From contig NZ_JAIVLK010000003.1 in NCBI RefSeq assembly GCF_020524585.1, positions 1 to 64,000 of the forward strand: a stretch of 64,000 bases of DNA, written 5' to 3'. The notes under the pieces were generated by a model. It ran no database searches and was not told the DNA's origin. It saw nothing but the letters and a program-made list of their open reading frames with translations. Shown here one piece after another: positions 37,141 through 45,393 of the stretch. The translations under genes and the position numbers were made by a program. Positions within the stretch are counted from its first letter, which is position 1; the number at the start of each line of letters is the position of its first letter. The DNA is from Celeribacter naphthalenivorans (lineage in GTDB: Bacteria > Pseudomonadota > Alphaproteobacteria > Rhodobacterales > Rhodobacteraceae).

Positions 37141-37652
37141 TTCATCGCTCCCATCTTCTTGGCCTTTTTCAGGAACATCTGACGTTTCACCGGCTTCAAG
37201 TTGTCGAAATACATCTTGCCGTTCAGGTGGTCGATCTGGTGCTGCACAGAGGTGGCCCAGAGGCCGACGAAATCGCGCTCTTCGATCTCGCCCGCCGCAT
37301 TGAGAAAGCGCACGGTGACGGCGCGCGGGCGCGAGATCGCGGCGGACATGCCCGGCAGGTTGGGCGAAGCCTCTTCGTGTTCGCGCAGCTGCACGGAGGC
37401 GTGGAGCACTTCGGGGTTCGCCATCAAAACCGCCTTGCCGCGTTCGTCCGAACAATCGACCACGGCCAGTTGCTGCATCACGCCGATCTGCGGCCCCGCC
37501 AAGCCATATCCCGGCATGGCATCCATGGTCTCGACCATATCGGCCCAGATGTTGCGGATCTCATCGGTGATCTCCGCGACGGGCGGCACAGCGGTTTTCA
37601 GGCGCTTGTCCGGGTAGGCCACAAAAGGGCGTTCTGTGGGCGTATATGTCAT
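37137..37652 (-). CDS. Degenerate peptide deformylase-like protein
   Basis: A 171-aa deformylase homologue with motif I intact ([10 protein letters not shown], 48-57) but the other two active-site motifs altered. Where EGCLS is expected it has EASPN (94-98), replacing the metal-binding cysteine by Ser96. Where QHExDH is expected it has QHQIDH (137-142), replacing the catalytic glutamate by Gln139. Both metal-binding histidines remain. It is likely inactive as a classical deformylase and may bind peptides or regulate. The frame is open and coupled (ATGA) to both neighbours, so it is not a decaying pseudogene. Confidence 0.85.
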   Translation of the reverse strand: MTYTPTERPFVAYPDKRLKTAVPPVAEITDEIRNIWADMVETMDAMPGYGLAGPQIGVMQQLAVVDCSDERGKAVLMANPEVLHASVQLREHEEASPNLPGMSAAISRPRAVTVRFLNAAGEIEERDFVGLWATSVQHQIDHLNGKMYFDNLKPVKRQMFLKKAKKMGAMK

Positions 37653-38140
37653 GCGTAAATCTCCTCGAGACGGGCGCGGGTTTTCGCATCAATGCGGTCG
37701 AAATGCACCAACCCGTCGAGATGGTCATATTCATGCTGAATGATGCGCGCCTCGGCGCCCGTCATTTCGCGTGCGTGGCGCTGCCCGTCGAGATCGGTCC
37801 ATGAGAGCGTGATACGCTCGGGCCGCGTCACAGTGGCTGTAATGCCGGGAATAGAGAGGCAGCCCTCGTCCATCTCGCAGGTCTCATCGGAGAAACCCGC
37901 AATCTCGGGATTGATCGCGACAAGCGGCGATTTTTCGCCCTCTTTCCACGTCGCATCCATCACGAAGAGCCGCAGCATCGCGCCCACTTGCGGCCCGGCA
38001 AGGCCCCGCCCCGGCGCGTCATACATCGTCTCGAACATGTCAGAGACCAACGTGCGAATGTCGTCGGTGATCTCATCCACCGGCGCGCAAGAGGTGCTCA
38101 GCCGCGCGTCCGGCCAGAGCAGGATCTCGCGCCGCGCCAT
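37649..38140 (-). CDS. Peptide deformylase, second paralogue
   Basis: A 163-aa deformylase with all three motifs: GRGLAGPQVG, EGCLSIPG and QHEYDHLDG. It removes formyl groups from new N-termini with an Fe2+-type metal. It starts one base inside the stop of the first def gene (TAATG) and overlaps the degenerate copy by 4 bases. Its divergence from the first copy suggests a different substrate preference or regulation. Confidence 0.92.
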   Translation of the reverse strand: MARREILLWPDARLSTSCAPVDEITDDIRTLVSDMFETMYDAPGRGLAGPQVGAMLRLFVMDATWKEGEKSPLVAINPEIAGFSDETCEMDEGCLSIPGITATVTRPERITLSWTDLDGQRHAREMTGAEARIIQHEYDHLDGLVHFDRIDAKTRARLEEIYA

Positions 38141-38661
38141 TAGGGACGAGCCCTCTCGCGCTTGAGCTTTTGCATCTTGCGGGTGATCATCTGACGCTTG
38201 AGCGGCTTGAGGTAATCGATGAACAGCACGCCGTCCAAATGGTCGATCTCATGCTGAACACAGGTCGCCCAGAGCTCGTCGAACTCCTGCTCATGCGCCT
38301 TGCCTTCGACATCCTGCCAGCTCACGCGCACCATCTTCGGGCGCTCGACCTCGGCATATTGGCCGGGGATCGACAGACAGCCCTCTTCGTAGACGTTGCG
38401 CTCGTCGCTTTTCCACGTCACCTCGGGGTTGATCAAAACCATCGGTTCTGGGCTACCGTCCGCCTCCTTGGCACAATCCATCACCAGCATACGCTGGATC
38501 ACACCGATCTGCGGCGCGGCAAGCCCGATGCCCGGCGCGTCATACATGGTTTCCAACATGTCGTCGGCCAGCTTGGCGAGCTCCTTGTCAAACTCGGTGA
38601 CAGGATCGCAATGCTTTTTGAGGCGCGGATCGGGGTGAATGAGGATCGGTTTGAGTGTCAT
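38140..38661 (-). CDS. def: Peptide deformylase, principal copy
   Basis: A 173-aa enzyme with GIGLAAPQIG, EGCLSIPGQ and QHEIDHLDG, the canonical type I set, and a basic C-terminal tail (RKMQKLKRERARP). It is the first gene of the def-def-def-fmt operon. Start at 38661 (MTLKPILIHPD) is chosen over the ATG at 38670. It is divergent from the PatB-type gene across 136 bp. Confidence 0.95.
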   Translation of the reverse strand: MTLKPILIHPDPRLKKHCDPVTEFDKELAKLADDMLETMYDAPGIGLAAPQIGVIQRMLVMDCAKEADGSPEPMVLINPEVTWKSDERNVYEEGCLSIPGQYAEVERPKMVRVSWQDVEGKAHEQEFDELWATCVQHEIDHLDGVLFIDYLKPLKRQMITRKMQKLKRERARP

Positions 38662-38797
38662 GCCCTGCATTTAGTCAAACCAAGGGGGCCGCGCAACTGT
38701 GCAGCGCTGAAATCGCGTAGCCCCTTTTGCAGGATTGCGGTTTTCTTTCGCCCCGAGGCGGGATTAGGCTCGCGGCGGACCTCAAAAGGAGTTTTGC

Positions 38798-39976
38798 ATG
38801 ACCAACCCGCTGTTCGACCCGATCATCCCCCGCTTTGGCACCCATTGCGCGAAATGGGACAAGATGGAGGGCATCTACGGCGTGCCTTCCGAGGATGGGA
38901 TTGCGATGTGGGTGGCGGATATGGACTTCCGCCCGCCTGCCGTGGTGCAAGCCGCCGTCGAGAAGATGGCCGCGCATGGCATCTACGGATATCTGGGCGA
39001 TGACAGCGAGTATCTGGCCGCCATTCAATGGTGGATGAAAAACCGCCATGGCTGGGAGGTCAGCCCGGAGTGGATTTTCACCACGCATGGTCTGGTGAAT
39101 GGCACAGCACTTTGTGTCGACACCTACACGCAACCGGGCGATGGCGTGGTCCTGATGACGCCGGTTTACCATGCCTTCAGCCGGGTGATCAAAGCCGCCG
39201 GGCGCGAGGTGGTCGAATGTCCTCTGGCGCTTGAGGGCGGCAAATATGTGATGGATTTCGACGCCTGGGATGCGCAGATGACCGGCAAGGAGACCATGTT
39301 GGTCTTTTGCTCGCCGCACAATCCGGGCGGCCGGGTCTGGAGCCGGGACGAGTTGGAGGGCGTGGCCGCGTTCTGCCAGCGTCACGACCTTATTCTTGTG
39401 TCGGACGAGATTCACCATGATCTGGTGATGCCCGGGAATACTCACACGCCGATGGCGCTGATCGACGGGATCGAAGATCGGCTGATCATGATGACCGCGA
39501 CCACGAAGACCTTTAACATCGCGGGCACGCATTCCGGCAATGTCATCATCCCGGACGCCAAATTGCGCGGAAAGTTTGCGGCGCGGATGACCGCACTGGG
39601 GATTTCGCCCAACTCCTTTGGGCTGGAAATGGCCACCGCCGCCTATAGCCCCGAAGGCGCCGCCTGGGTCGATGAGTTGGTCGTCTATCTCGACGGCAAC
39701 CGACAGATTTTCGATGCGGCGATTGCGGAGATTCCGGGGCTGGCCTCGATGGCTTTGGAGGCCACCTATCTGGCTTGGGTCGATTTTTCCGGCACCGGCA
39801 TGAGCCCTTCAGAGTTCACCGCAAGGGTCGAGAAATCCGCGCGCATCGCCCCCAATCATGGGCCGACCTTTGGTAAGGGCGGAGAGCTTTACCTGCGCTT
39901 CAACCTCGCCACGCAGCGCAGCGTGGTTGAGACGGCCTGTACCCGTCTCAAAGAGGCGTTCAGCGACCTACAGTAA
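38798..39976 (+). CDS. PatB/MalY-type C-S lyase (cystathionine beta-lyase family)
   Basis: A fold-type I PLP enzyme of 392 residues. It has the family N-terminus WVADMDFRPPAVVQ, SPHNPGGRVW, LVSDEIHHDLV for the cofactor Asp, and the Schiff-base lysine in TATTKTFNIAGTHSG. Such enzymes cleave C-S bonds of cystathionine or related amino acids to give pyruvate, ammonia and a thiol. AAAGGAG precedes the ATG. It is convergent with a small conserved gene that ends 2 bp away. Confidence 0.9.
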   Translation: MTNPLFDPIIPRFGTHCAKWDKMEGIYGVPSEDGIAMWVADMDFRPPAVVQAAVEKMAAHGIYGYLGDDSEYLAAIQWWMKNRHGWEVSPEWIFTTHGLVNGTALCVDTYTQPGDGVVLMTPVYHAFSRVIKAAGREVVECPLALEGGKYVMDFDAWDAQMTGKETMLVFCSPHNPGGRVWSRDELEGVAAFCQRHDLILVSDEIHHDLVMPGNTHTPMALIDGIEDRLIMMTATTKTFNIAGTHSGNVIIPDAKLRGKFAARMTALGISPNSFGLEMATAAYSPEGAAWVDELVVYLDGNRQIFDAAIAEIPGLASMALEATYLAWVDFSGTGMSPSEFTARVEKSARIAPNHGPTFGKGGELYLRFNLATQRSVVETACTRLKEAFSDLQ

Positions 39977-39978
39977 GG

Positions 39979-40326
39979 TTAACGCGGCAACAAGGCGATC
40001 GGCGCGTCATCGGGCCGGTCGTAATCCAAAGGCGGCTTGTCGCTGGCCACGGTCGAGCGTTTGAACTCAAAGCTCATCTCATGTCCGTCGTCCGTCGCCG
40101 CCACAATCAGCGCCTGATAGAGGTGCCGCGTGCCATCAAAGACATCGACCAATCCACGCAGATGCTCGGTGTTGTCGCGATCCAGCGCAAAGCCATTGTC
40201 CCACGTCCGAAGGATCGGATAGGTGTCGTCCCCGACTTTGACGCGCAGTCGAGACCGGCGCTTGAGATCACGCTTGCGGGCCATCTCAAGACCTTCAAGC
40301 ACCTCTTTGGGTAAAAAATCAGTCAT
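39979..40326 (-). CDS. Conserved rhodobacteral protein of unknown function
   Basis: A 115-aa soluble protein with a basic N-terminal third (MARKRDLKRRSRLRVKVGDD) and a beta-rich centre (YPILRTWDNGFALD...RHLYQALIVAATDDGHEMSFEFKR). No membrane segment or signal peptide. It does not match a family I can name; the pattern is of a small PilZ-sized beta domain, but the PilZ arginine/DxSxxG motif is absent. It is a single gene, convergent with the C-S lyase. Confidence 0.65.
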   Translation of the reverse strand: MTDFLPKEVLEGLEMARKRDLKRRSRLRVKVGDDTYPILRTWDNGFALDRDNTEHLRGLVDVFDGTRHLYQALIVAATDDGHEMSFEFKRSTVASDKPPLDYDRPDDAPIALLPR

Positions 40327-40539
40327 GGTGGCCTCCCTGGCAGTCTTCTTCTCGCCGAAATGCTGCGCAGCATCTGTGGCTTCTTAAAGCTTGGCGCAAA
40401 CATGGTTTCGGTCAAGTTAACCGTTTCGCCATGTGCCAAGTTCCGCCATGAGAGTCACCGGATTGCCGCAATTCCCGTTCGAAGTGAACGCTCACAGCCC
40501 CTCATGTGCATCCGCGCACCATCTATGCGCCCTGACGCC

Positions 40540-40579
40540 TGTTTGCGCATCAATGCAAAGCGGTTACCTCAATGTAACC
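40540..40579. promoter_or_regulatory. Candidate operators before the GST gene
   Basis: TGTTTGCGC (40540-40548) begins an imperfect palindrome TTTGC-N8-GCAAA (40542-40559). A second perfect repeat GGTTAC-CTCAAT-GTAACC lies at 40562-40579, 23 bp before the ATG. The two are adjacent and could be binding sites for one or two regulators. Confidence 0.45.
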
Positions 40580-40602
40580 ACAAGCGGAGGAAAGAGGGTC
40601 AC

Positions 40603-41577
40603 ATGGGCTATTTGCAAGACGGGATTTGGCACGACGGCTGGTACGACACGGCCAAGTCCGGCGGAAAATTCGAACGCACCACGGCAGGGTTCCGCAATTG
40701 GGTGACCCCCGACGGGCAGCCCGGCCCCAGCGGCCAAGGCGGCTTTGCCGCCGAGAGCGGGCGCTATCACCTCTTTGTGTCCTACGCTTGCCCTTGGGCG
40801 CATAGGGCCTTGATTTTCCGCGCTTTAAAGGGGCTTGAAGAGCATATCACCATCTCGGTCGTGCACCCGGACATGATGAAAGACGGCTGGACCTTTGGCA
40901 CGGATTTCGAGGGCGCGACGGGCGACACGCTTTTGGGAAAACGCTTTCTGCGCGAGGTCTACCTTGAGGCCGATCCGCATGTTTCCGGTCGCGTCACCGT
41001 GCCGATCCTTTGGGACAAGAAAACCGCCACGATCGTCTCCAACGAATCATCCGAGATCATCCGCATGTTCAATTCCGCCTTTGACGGGATCACCGGCAAC
41101 ACGTTTGATTTCTGGCCCGAAGAGCTGCGCGATGACATTGAGGCCATGAATGCCCGCATCTATGAGCCGATCAACAATGGCGTCTACAAAGCCGGTTTCG
41201 CCACAACGCAGGCCGCCTATGACGAGGCGATCCACCCGCTGTTCGACGGTCTCGATGCCTTGGAAGATGTGCTGTCCGAGCGTCGCTACCTTTTGGGCGA
41301 GTGTCTGACCGAAGCCGATTGGCGCCTGTTCACCACGCTCATCCGCTTCGACAAGGTCTATCACACGCATTTCAAATGCAACAAACGCATGCTGAAGGAC
41401 TATCCGAACCTTTGGGCCTACACCCGCGAGCTATATCAAATGCCCGGGATCCGCGAGACCACGCATTTCGATCACATCACGCGGCACTATTTCTACAGCC
41501 ACGACATGATCAACCCTTACCGCATCTTGCCGATCAGCCCGGAGATTGATTTCGACGCGCCGCATGAACGTGGTTAA
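40603..41577 (+). CDS. Xi-class GST, glutathionyl-hydroquinone reductase family (ECM4/YqjG)
   Basis: A 324-aa protein with the xi-class active site SYACPWAHRAL (Cys63) and the C-terminal helical block TEADWRLFTTLIRFDKVYHTHFKCN, diagnostic of glutathionyl-hydroquinone reductases. These reduce glutathionyl-hydroquinones using glutathione. The start at 40603 follows GGAGGAAAGAGGG; a much longer in-frame extension upstream (to 40360) covers the operator region and is not credible. The gene stands alone. Confidence 0.92.
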   Translation: MGYLQDGIWHDGWYDTAKSGGKFERTTAGFRNWVTPDGQPGPSGQGGFAAESGRYHLFVSYACPWAHRALIFRALKGLEEHITISVVHPDMMKDGWTFGTDFEGATGDTLLGKRFLREVYLEADPHVSGRVTVPILWDKKTATIVSNESSEIIRMFNSAFDGITGNTFDFWPEELRDDIEAMNARIYEPINNGVYKAGFATTQAAYDEAIHPLFDGLDALEDVLSERRYLLGECLTEADWRLFTTLIRFDKVYHTHFKCNKRMLKDYPNLWAYTRELYQMPGIRETTHFDHITRHYFYSHDMINPYRILPISPEIDFDAPHERG

Positions 41578-41594
41578 GGCGGCGTAGGCGGCGT

Positions 41595-41960
41595 TCAGGA
41601 CGCCGCTTTCCCATAATGCGCCACCATGGCACTGAGATCATCGGGATCGACCTGTTTGGGCACAAAGGCACAGGCATTCGCCGAATGCTGGAAAATCGAT
41701 CCATCCGAGAAAAAACTCGAATTCGTGGTGAAAATCACCCGCGTTTCGGGATGGCGATAATTGGCATAATCGGCCACCGCAAAGGCCGATCCCTCATCGA
41801 GTACAAGGTCCAGAACGATCAGCTCCGGCGCGCTATGCTGCAGAGCGGCAATCGCTTCGTCCTGCCCCTGCACGAGAGACACATCCATGCCCTGACGCTC
41901 CAGATGGCGTTTCCAGATCTGCCCAAGCTCAGGGCTGCTTTCGACGATCAATACCTGCAT
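41595..41960 (-). CDS. Single-domain response-regulator receiver protein, atypical
   Basis: A 121-aa receiver with no output domain. The phospho-accepting Asp is D51 in LIVLDLVLDE, the switch Thr is T78/T79 and the Lys is K102. The acidic pair after the first strand, normally DD, is E7-S8 in VLIVESSPEL, so metal binding may be weakened. Stand-alone receivers act in phosphorelays or by protein binding. The start at 41960 is ATG; an upstream GTG at 41975 adds five residues. No kinase lies nearby. Confidence 0.8.
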   Translation of the reverse strand: MQVLIVESSPELGQIWKRHLERQGMDVSLVQGQDEAIAALQHSAPELIVLDLVLDEGSAFAVADYANYRHPETRVIFTTNSSFFSDGSIFQHSANACAFVPKQVDPDDLSAMVAHYGKAAS

Positions 41961-42178
41961 GCGCTCTCTGACCACGGGTCACGCCGCGATCCGTTTTTTA
42001 TCTCTCTGACGAGGAAGTGGATTCGATAGGTCAAAGTAACGGACCTTTAACTTGGTGGTCAATCGCGTCGGAGTCGCTCCTCGCTCCAGAAAAGCTAAGA
42101 TTTTAACTTGCACTCTCTGACAAGCCCGCCGAAACACATGCCAAAGGGGCAGCTCAAGCGCCCCCATCGGGAGGGCCT
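41961..42178. other. Gap between receiver and cobC
   Basis: This 218-bp region holds the divergent promoters. I see no gene and no cobalamin riboswitch: neither the B12 box nor a GCCACTG element was found. No clear operator was recognised. Confidence 0.5.
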
Positions 42179-43123
42179 ATGAGCAAACATCGCGATCATG
42201 GTGGGGGTTTGGATGCCGCTGTCGCCCGATATGGCGGCGAGAAAGCCGATTGGATCGACCTCTCAACCGGCATCAACCCGACCCCCTATCCCATCGGCGA
42301 GATTCCGCAAGGCGCATGGTCCGCATTGCCGGATGCCGCGGCTCAGGACGCCCTGATCCAGGCCGCGCGCAGCTTCTGGAACGTGCCGCGTGGTGCCGCC
42401 ATCCTTGCCGCGCCCGGCGCCTCAAGTCTCATCGCACGCTTGCCCGCGCTTTGGCCCGTTGGGCAGGTCGAGGTTCAAACCCCGACCTATAACGAACATG
42501 CCGGCGCTTTCGATGCACATGGCTGGCAGGTCTCTCACCAATCCAACCCGTCCGCAGATGTGCAGGTGGTCGTTCACCCGAACAACCCCGACGGGCGGCT
42601 TTGGCGGCACGAGGAATTGACCGCGCCCTATGTGATCATCGACGAAAGCTTTGGCGATGTGATGCCGGAGGAGAGCCTGATCGAGCGCGTTTCCGATGGT
42701 CGCACCATTGTCCTCAAGAGCTTTGGCAAGTTTTGGGGGCTGGCCGGTCTGCGCCTCGGGTTTGCCATCGGCGCGCCGGAGCTGATCGACCGTCTTTCCA
42801 GCCTGATCGGCCCTTGGGCGGTGTCCGGCCCGGCGCTCTCTATTGGAACGGCGGCTCTGAATGAGCCCGGATGGGCCGCAGCAATGAATATCAAATTAAA
42901 ACATGATATAGAAAAATTAGATCACCATATGATCCATAAGGATGCAAAGCCTATTGGCGGCACCACTCTCTTTCGTCTCTATGAGACCCCGGATGCCCGC
43001 GCCTTTCAGAACAGATTGGCCAAGGGTCACGTCTGGTCGCGCATCTTCCCCTATTCCGACACTTGGCTGCGTCTTGGTCTGCCGCCAGAGGACAAGTGGG
43101 ATCTGCTGGAGGCGGCGTTGTGA
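42179..43123 (+). CDS. cobC: Threonine-phosphate decarboxylase (CobC), cobalamin biosynthesis
   Basis: A PLP enzyme of 314 residues that decarboxylates L-threonine phosphate to (R)-1-aminopropan-2-yl phosphate, the linker arm of B12. It has the CobC N-terminus DHGGGLDAAVARYGG...WIDLSTGINPTPYP, VHPNNPDGRLW, and the Schiff-base lysine in VLKSFGKFWGLAGLRLG. Bases 42888-42950 are strikingly AT-rich and encode a Lys/His/Asp-rich stretch unlike the neighbours. Its stop overlaps the GTG of cobD by 4 bases. Confidence 0.92.
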   Translation: MSKHRDHGGGLDAAVARYGGEKADWIDLSTGINPTPYPIGEIPQGAWSALPDAAAQDALIQAARSFWNVPRGAAILAAPGASSLIARLPALWPVGQVEVQTPTYNEHAGAFDAHGWQVSHQSNPSADVQVVVHPNNPDGRLWRHEELTAPYVIIDESFGDVMPEESLIERVSDGRTIVLKSFGKFWGLAGLRLGFAIGAPELIDRLSSLIGPWAVSGPALSIGTAALNEPGWAAAMNIKLKHDIEKLDHHMIHKDAKPIGGTTLFRLYETPDARAFQNRLAKGHVWSRIFPYSDTWLRLGLPPEDKWDLLEAAL

Positions 43124-44043
43124 ACACTGCCGCCGCGCTCTTTCTCGCTCTGGCACTCGACGCGATTTTCGGGGAACCGAAATGGCTTTGGGATCGGATG
43201 CCGCATCCGGCCGTCCTGATGGGGCGATTGATCGGCTGGGCTGATCGGCGGTTCAATCAAGGCGCCCGACGCAAAGCCAAGGGCATTCTTGTGATGACGG
43301 CTTTGGTGATCGGCGCTGCCGCTCTTGGGAGTGTGCTGCGCCATATCCCGTTGGTCGAGATTGTGCTCGGCGCCATTCTTCTCGCCCAGAGGTCGCTGGT
43401 CGATCACGTTAAGGCGGTCGCACGCGGGCTCGAAACCTCGCTTGAAGCGGGACGTCATGCCGTGTCGATGATCGTCGGGCGGGACACCTCCGAGATGGAC
43501 ACCCCCGCCGTTGCGCGCGGCGCTATTGAATCTGCGGCGGAGAATTTCTCCGACGGTGTGATCGCGCCCGCCTTCTGGTTTCTGTTGTTCGGTCTGCCCG
43601 GCATTCTGGTCTATAAAATCACCAACACCGCCGACAGCATGATCGGCTATCGCACCGAGCGGTACAGGGATTTTGGCTGGGCCGCCGCGCGGTTGGACGA
43701 TGTGCTCAATCTGATCCCTGCCCGCCTCACCGCGCTTTTGCTGTTTCCCTGGCGGAACATGCATGGATCACACGAGGCAAAGCTTTCGCTCTGGCAAGAA
43801 TTCTATGTCGATGCCCGCCGACATCGTTCCCCCAACGCCGGTTGGCCCGAGGCCGCCCTGTCGCGCAAACTTGGTATCGCCCTCTCCGGCCCCCGCGCCT
43901 ATCATGGCGAACTGCGTGACTACCCATGGGTCAATCGCTATGGCCGCGAGGCCACCGTCGGGGACATTGACGCCGCCTGCGTCCAGCTCTGGCGGGCATG
44001 GTCCATGGTTTTGTTCTGCCTCGCTTTCCTGTCATTTGCCTGA
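43120..44043 (+). CDS. cobD: Adenosylcobinamide-phosphate synthase (CobD/CbiB)
   Basis: An integral membrane protein of 307 residues that attaches the aminopropanol (phosphate) arm to adenosylcobyric acid. It has LALALDAIFGEPKWLWDRMPHPAVLMGRLIGW, RDTSEMDTPAVARGAIESAAENFSDGVIAP and KITNTADSMIGYRTERYRDFGWAAARLDD, all CbiB/CobD signatures. The GTG at 43120 overlaps the cobC stop (GTGA). CobC makes its substrate, so the pair works in sequence. No other cob genes are in the window except the adenosyltransferase at 7.8 kb. Confidence 0.96.
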   Translation: MNTAAALFLALALDAIFGEPKWLWDRMPHPAVLMGRLIGWADRRFNQGARRKAKGILVMTALVIGAAALGSVLRHIPLVEIVLGAILLAQRSLVDHVKAVARGLETSLEAGRHAVSMIVGRDTSEMDTPAVARGAIESAAENFSDGVIAPAFWFLLFGLPGILVYKITNTADSMIGYRTERYRDFGWAAARLDDVLNLIPARLTALLLFPWRNMHGSHEAKLSLWQEFYVDARRHRSPNAGWPEAALSRKLGIALSGPRAYHGELRDYPWVNRYGREATVGDIDAACVQLWRAWSMVLFCLAFLSFA

Positions 44044-44095
44044 CACGCTCAGCCCCGCTATCTTGCCCCAAAATATGACTTTAAAAGGTGTCTTC

Positions 44096-45268
44096 ATGCG
44101 TTCTCTCGGCCTCGTGCTCGCCCTCTCCCTCGCCTCCCCCGCTGTTGCGGATGTCTCCTGTGGCGGAAATTTCTCAAGCTTTGTCAATCAGATGAAGCAA
44201 TCCGCCGTGAGACAAGGCCATGCACAGGCCAATGTCGACCGGTTCTTTGCCTCCGTGCGCCACGACCCCGCTGTCATCAAGGCCGACCGCGCGCAGGGCG
44301 TGTTTCAAAAGACATTCATCGACTTTTCCCGCGCTCTGATCAGCCAAAACCGGATTCAGAACGGCGCCGCCAATGCTTCGAAGTACAAAAGCGTTTTCGA
44401 CCGGATCGAGCGTGACTATGGCGTCTCGCGCGGCGTGCTTTTGGCCTTTTGGGCGCTGGAGACCGATTACGGTCAGGTGCAGGGCAATTTCAACACGCTG
44501 AACGCGCTGATGACCCTGAGCCACGATTGTCGCCGCCCCGAGTTGTTCCAGCCGCAGGTCTTCGCAGCCCTCACCCTGTTCGAGCATGGCGATTTCGATC
44601 CGGCGACCACGCAGGGCGCCTGGGCCGGTGAGATCGGCATGGTGCAGATGCTGCCGAAAGACATCCTTGAAAACGGTGTCGACGGCGACGGCGATGGTCA
44701 TGTCCGGCTCAAAACCTCCGCCCCGGATGCGCTCATGTCCGGTGCGAAAATGCTGCGGCATCTGGGCTGGCGCGCGAATGAACCGTGGTTGCAGGAAATC
44801 ACCCTGCCCTCGACCCTCGACTGGTCGACAACGGGCCTGAATCACAAGATGTCCGTGCGCGACTGGGAACGCCTCGGCGTCAAACCTCGCAGCGGGTCGT
44901 TCCAGAACGGCAATCTTCAGGCCTCGGTGCTTTTGCCGATGGGGCGCAATGGTCCGGCCTTCCTCGCCTATCCGAATTTCGAGGTCCTGTTCGAGTGGAA
45001 CAAGAGCTTTGTCTATGTGACGACTGCGGCCTATTTCGCCACCCGTCTCGAAGGTGCGCCGGTCTATAATGCGGGCAACCCGGATGCCGGGCTTTCGGGC
45101 GCACAGATGAAGCAGCTGCAACAAAAGCTCGTGAACATGGGCTACGATGTGGGCGGCGTGGACGGCATTCTGGGCGAGAAAACCCGCGAGGCGGTGCAAA
45201 GCGTTCAGGAAAAACTGGGCCTGCCTGCGGATGCCTGGCCGACACCTGCTCTGTTGTCACGCCTATAA
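44096..45268 (+). CDS. MltB-type lytic murein transglycosylase with peptidoglycan-binding domain
   Basis: A 390-aa periplasmic enzyme with a signal peptide (MRSLGLVLALSLASPAVAD) and the MltB catalytic domain. The catalytic Glu is E122 in FWALETDYGQVQGNF, and QGAWAGEIGMVQMLPKDI and DGDGHVRL follow. A PG_binding_1 domain fills the C-terminus (SGAQMKQLQQKLVNMGYDVGGVDGILGEKTREAV). It cleaves peptidoglycan to 1,6-anhydromuropeptides. ATG at 44096 gives the cleanest signal peptide; an ATG at 44075 is possible. Confidence 0.92.
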   Translation: MRSLGLVLALSLASPAVADVSCGGNFSSFVNQMKQSAVRQGHAQANVDRFFASVRHDPAVIKADRAQGVFQKTFIDFSRALISQNRIQNGAANASKYKSVFDRIERDYGVSRGVLLAFWALETDYGQVQGNFNTLNALMTLSHDCRRPELFQPQVFAALTLFEHGDFDPATTQGAWAGEIGMVQMLPKDILENGVDGDGDGHVRLKTSAPDALMSGAKMLRHLGWRANEPWLQEITLPSTLDWSTTGLNHKMSVRDWERLGVKPRSGSFQNGNLQASVLLPMGRNGPAFLAYPNFEVLFEWNKSFVYVTTAAYFATRLEGAPVYNAGNPDAGLSGAQMKQLQQKLVNMGYDVGGVDGILGEKTREAVQSVQEKLGLPADAWPTPALLSRL

Positions 45269-45350
45269 AACAAGGGGTTTCGGGGGCAGTGGTCCGAGAT
45301 GCACAGGTCCTGTGTTATGGCAGGGCTTGCATTTTCTGAGTAAAATAGTT

Positions 45351-45365
45351 TGTTTTGCGCAAACA
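45351..45365. promoter_or_regulatory. Palindromic operator candidate before the siderophore-interacting gene
   Basis: TGTTTTGCGCAAACA contains the perfect 10-bp palindrome TTTGCGCAAA (45354-45363). It lies 28 bp before the ATG, a repressor-type position. It shares GCGCAAACA with the pckA repeat. Confidence 0.45.
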
Positions 45366-45393
45366 TCAGAATAACCAGTGAAAGTGAAGAGCC

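Noticed and set aside
41961-42178. Cobalamin riboswitch before cobC
   Set aside because: I looked for the B12 box and GCCACTG elements and found neither.
43763-44095. Long N-terminal extension of the MltB-type gene
   Set aside because: It overlaps cobD in another frame and would bury the signal peptide that starts at 44096.
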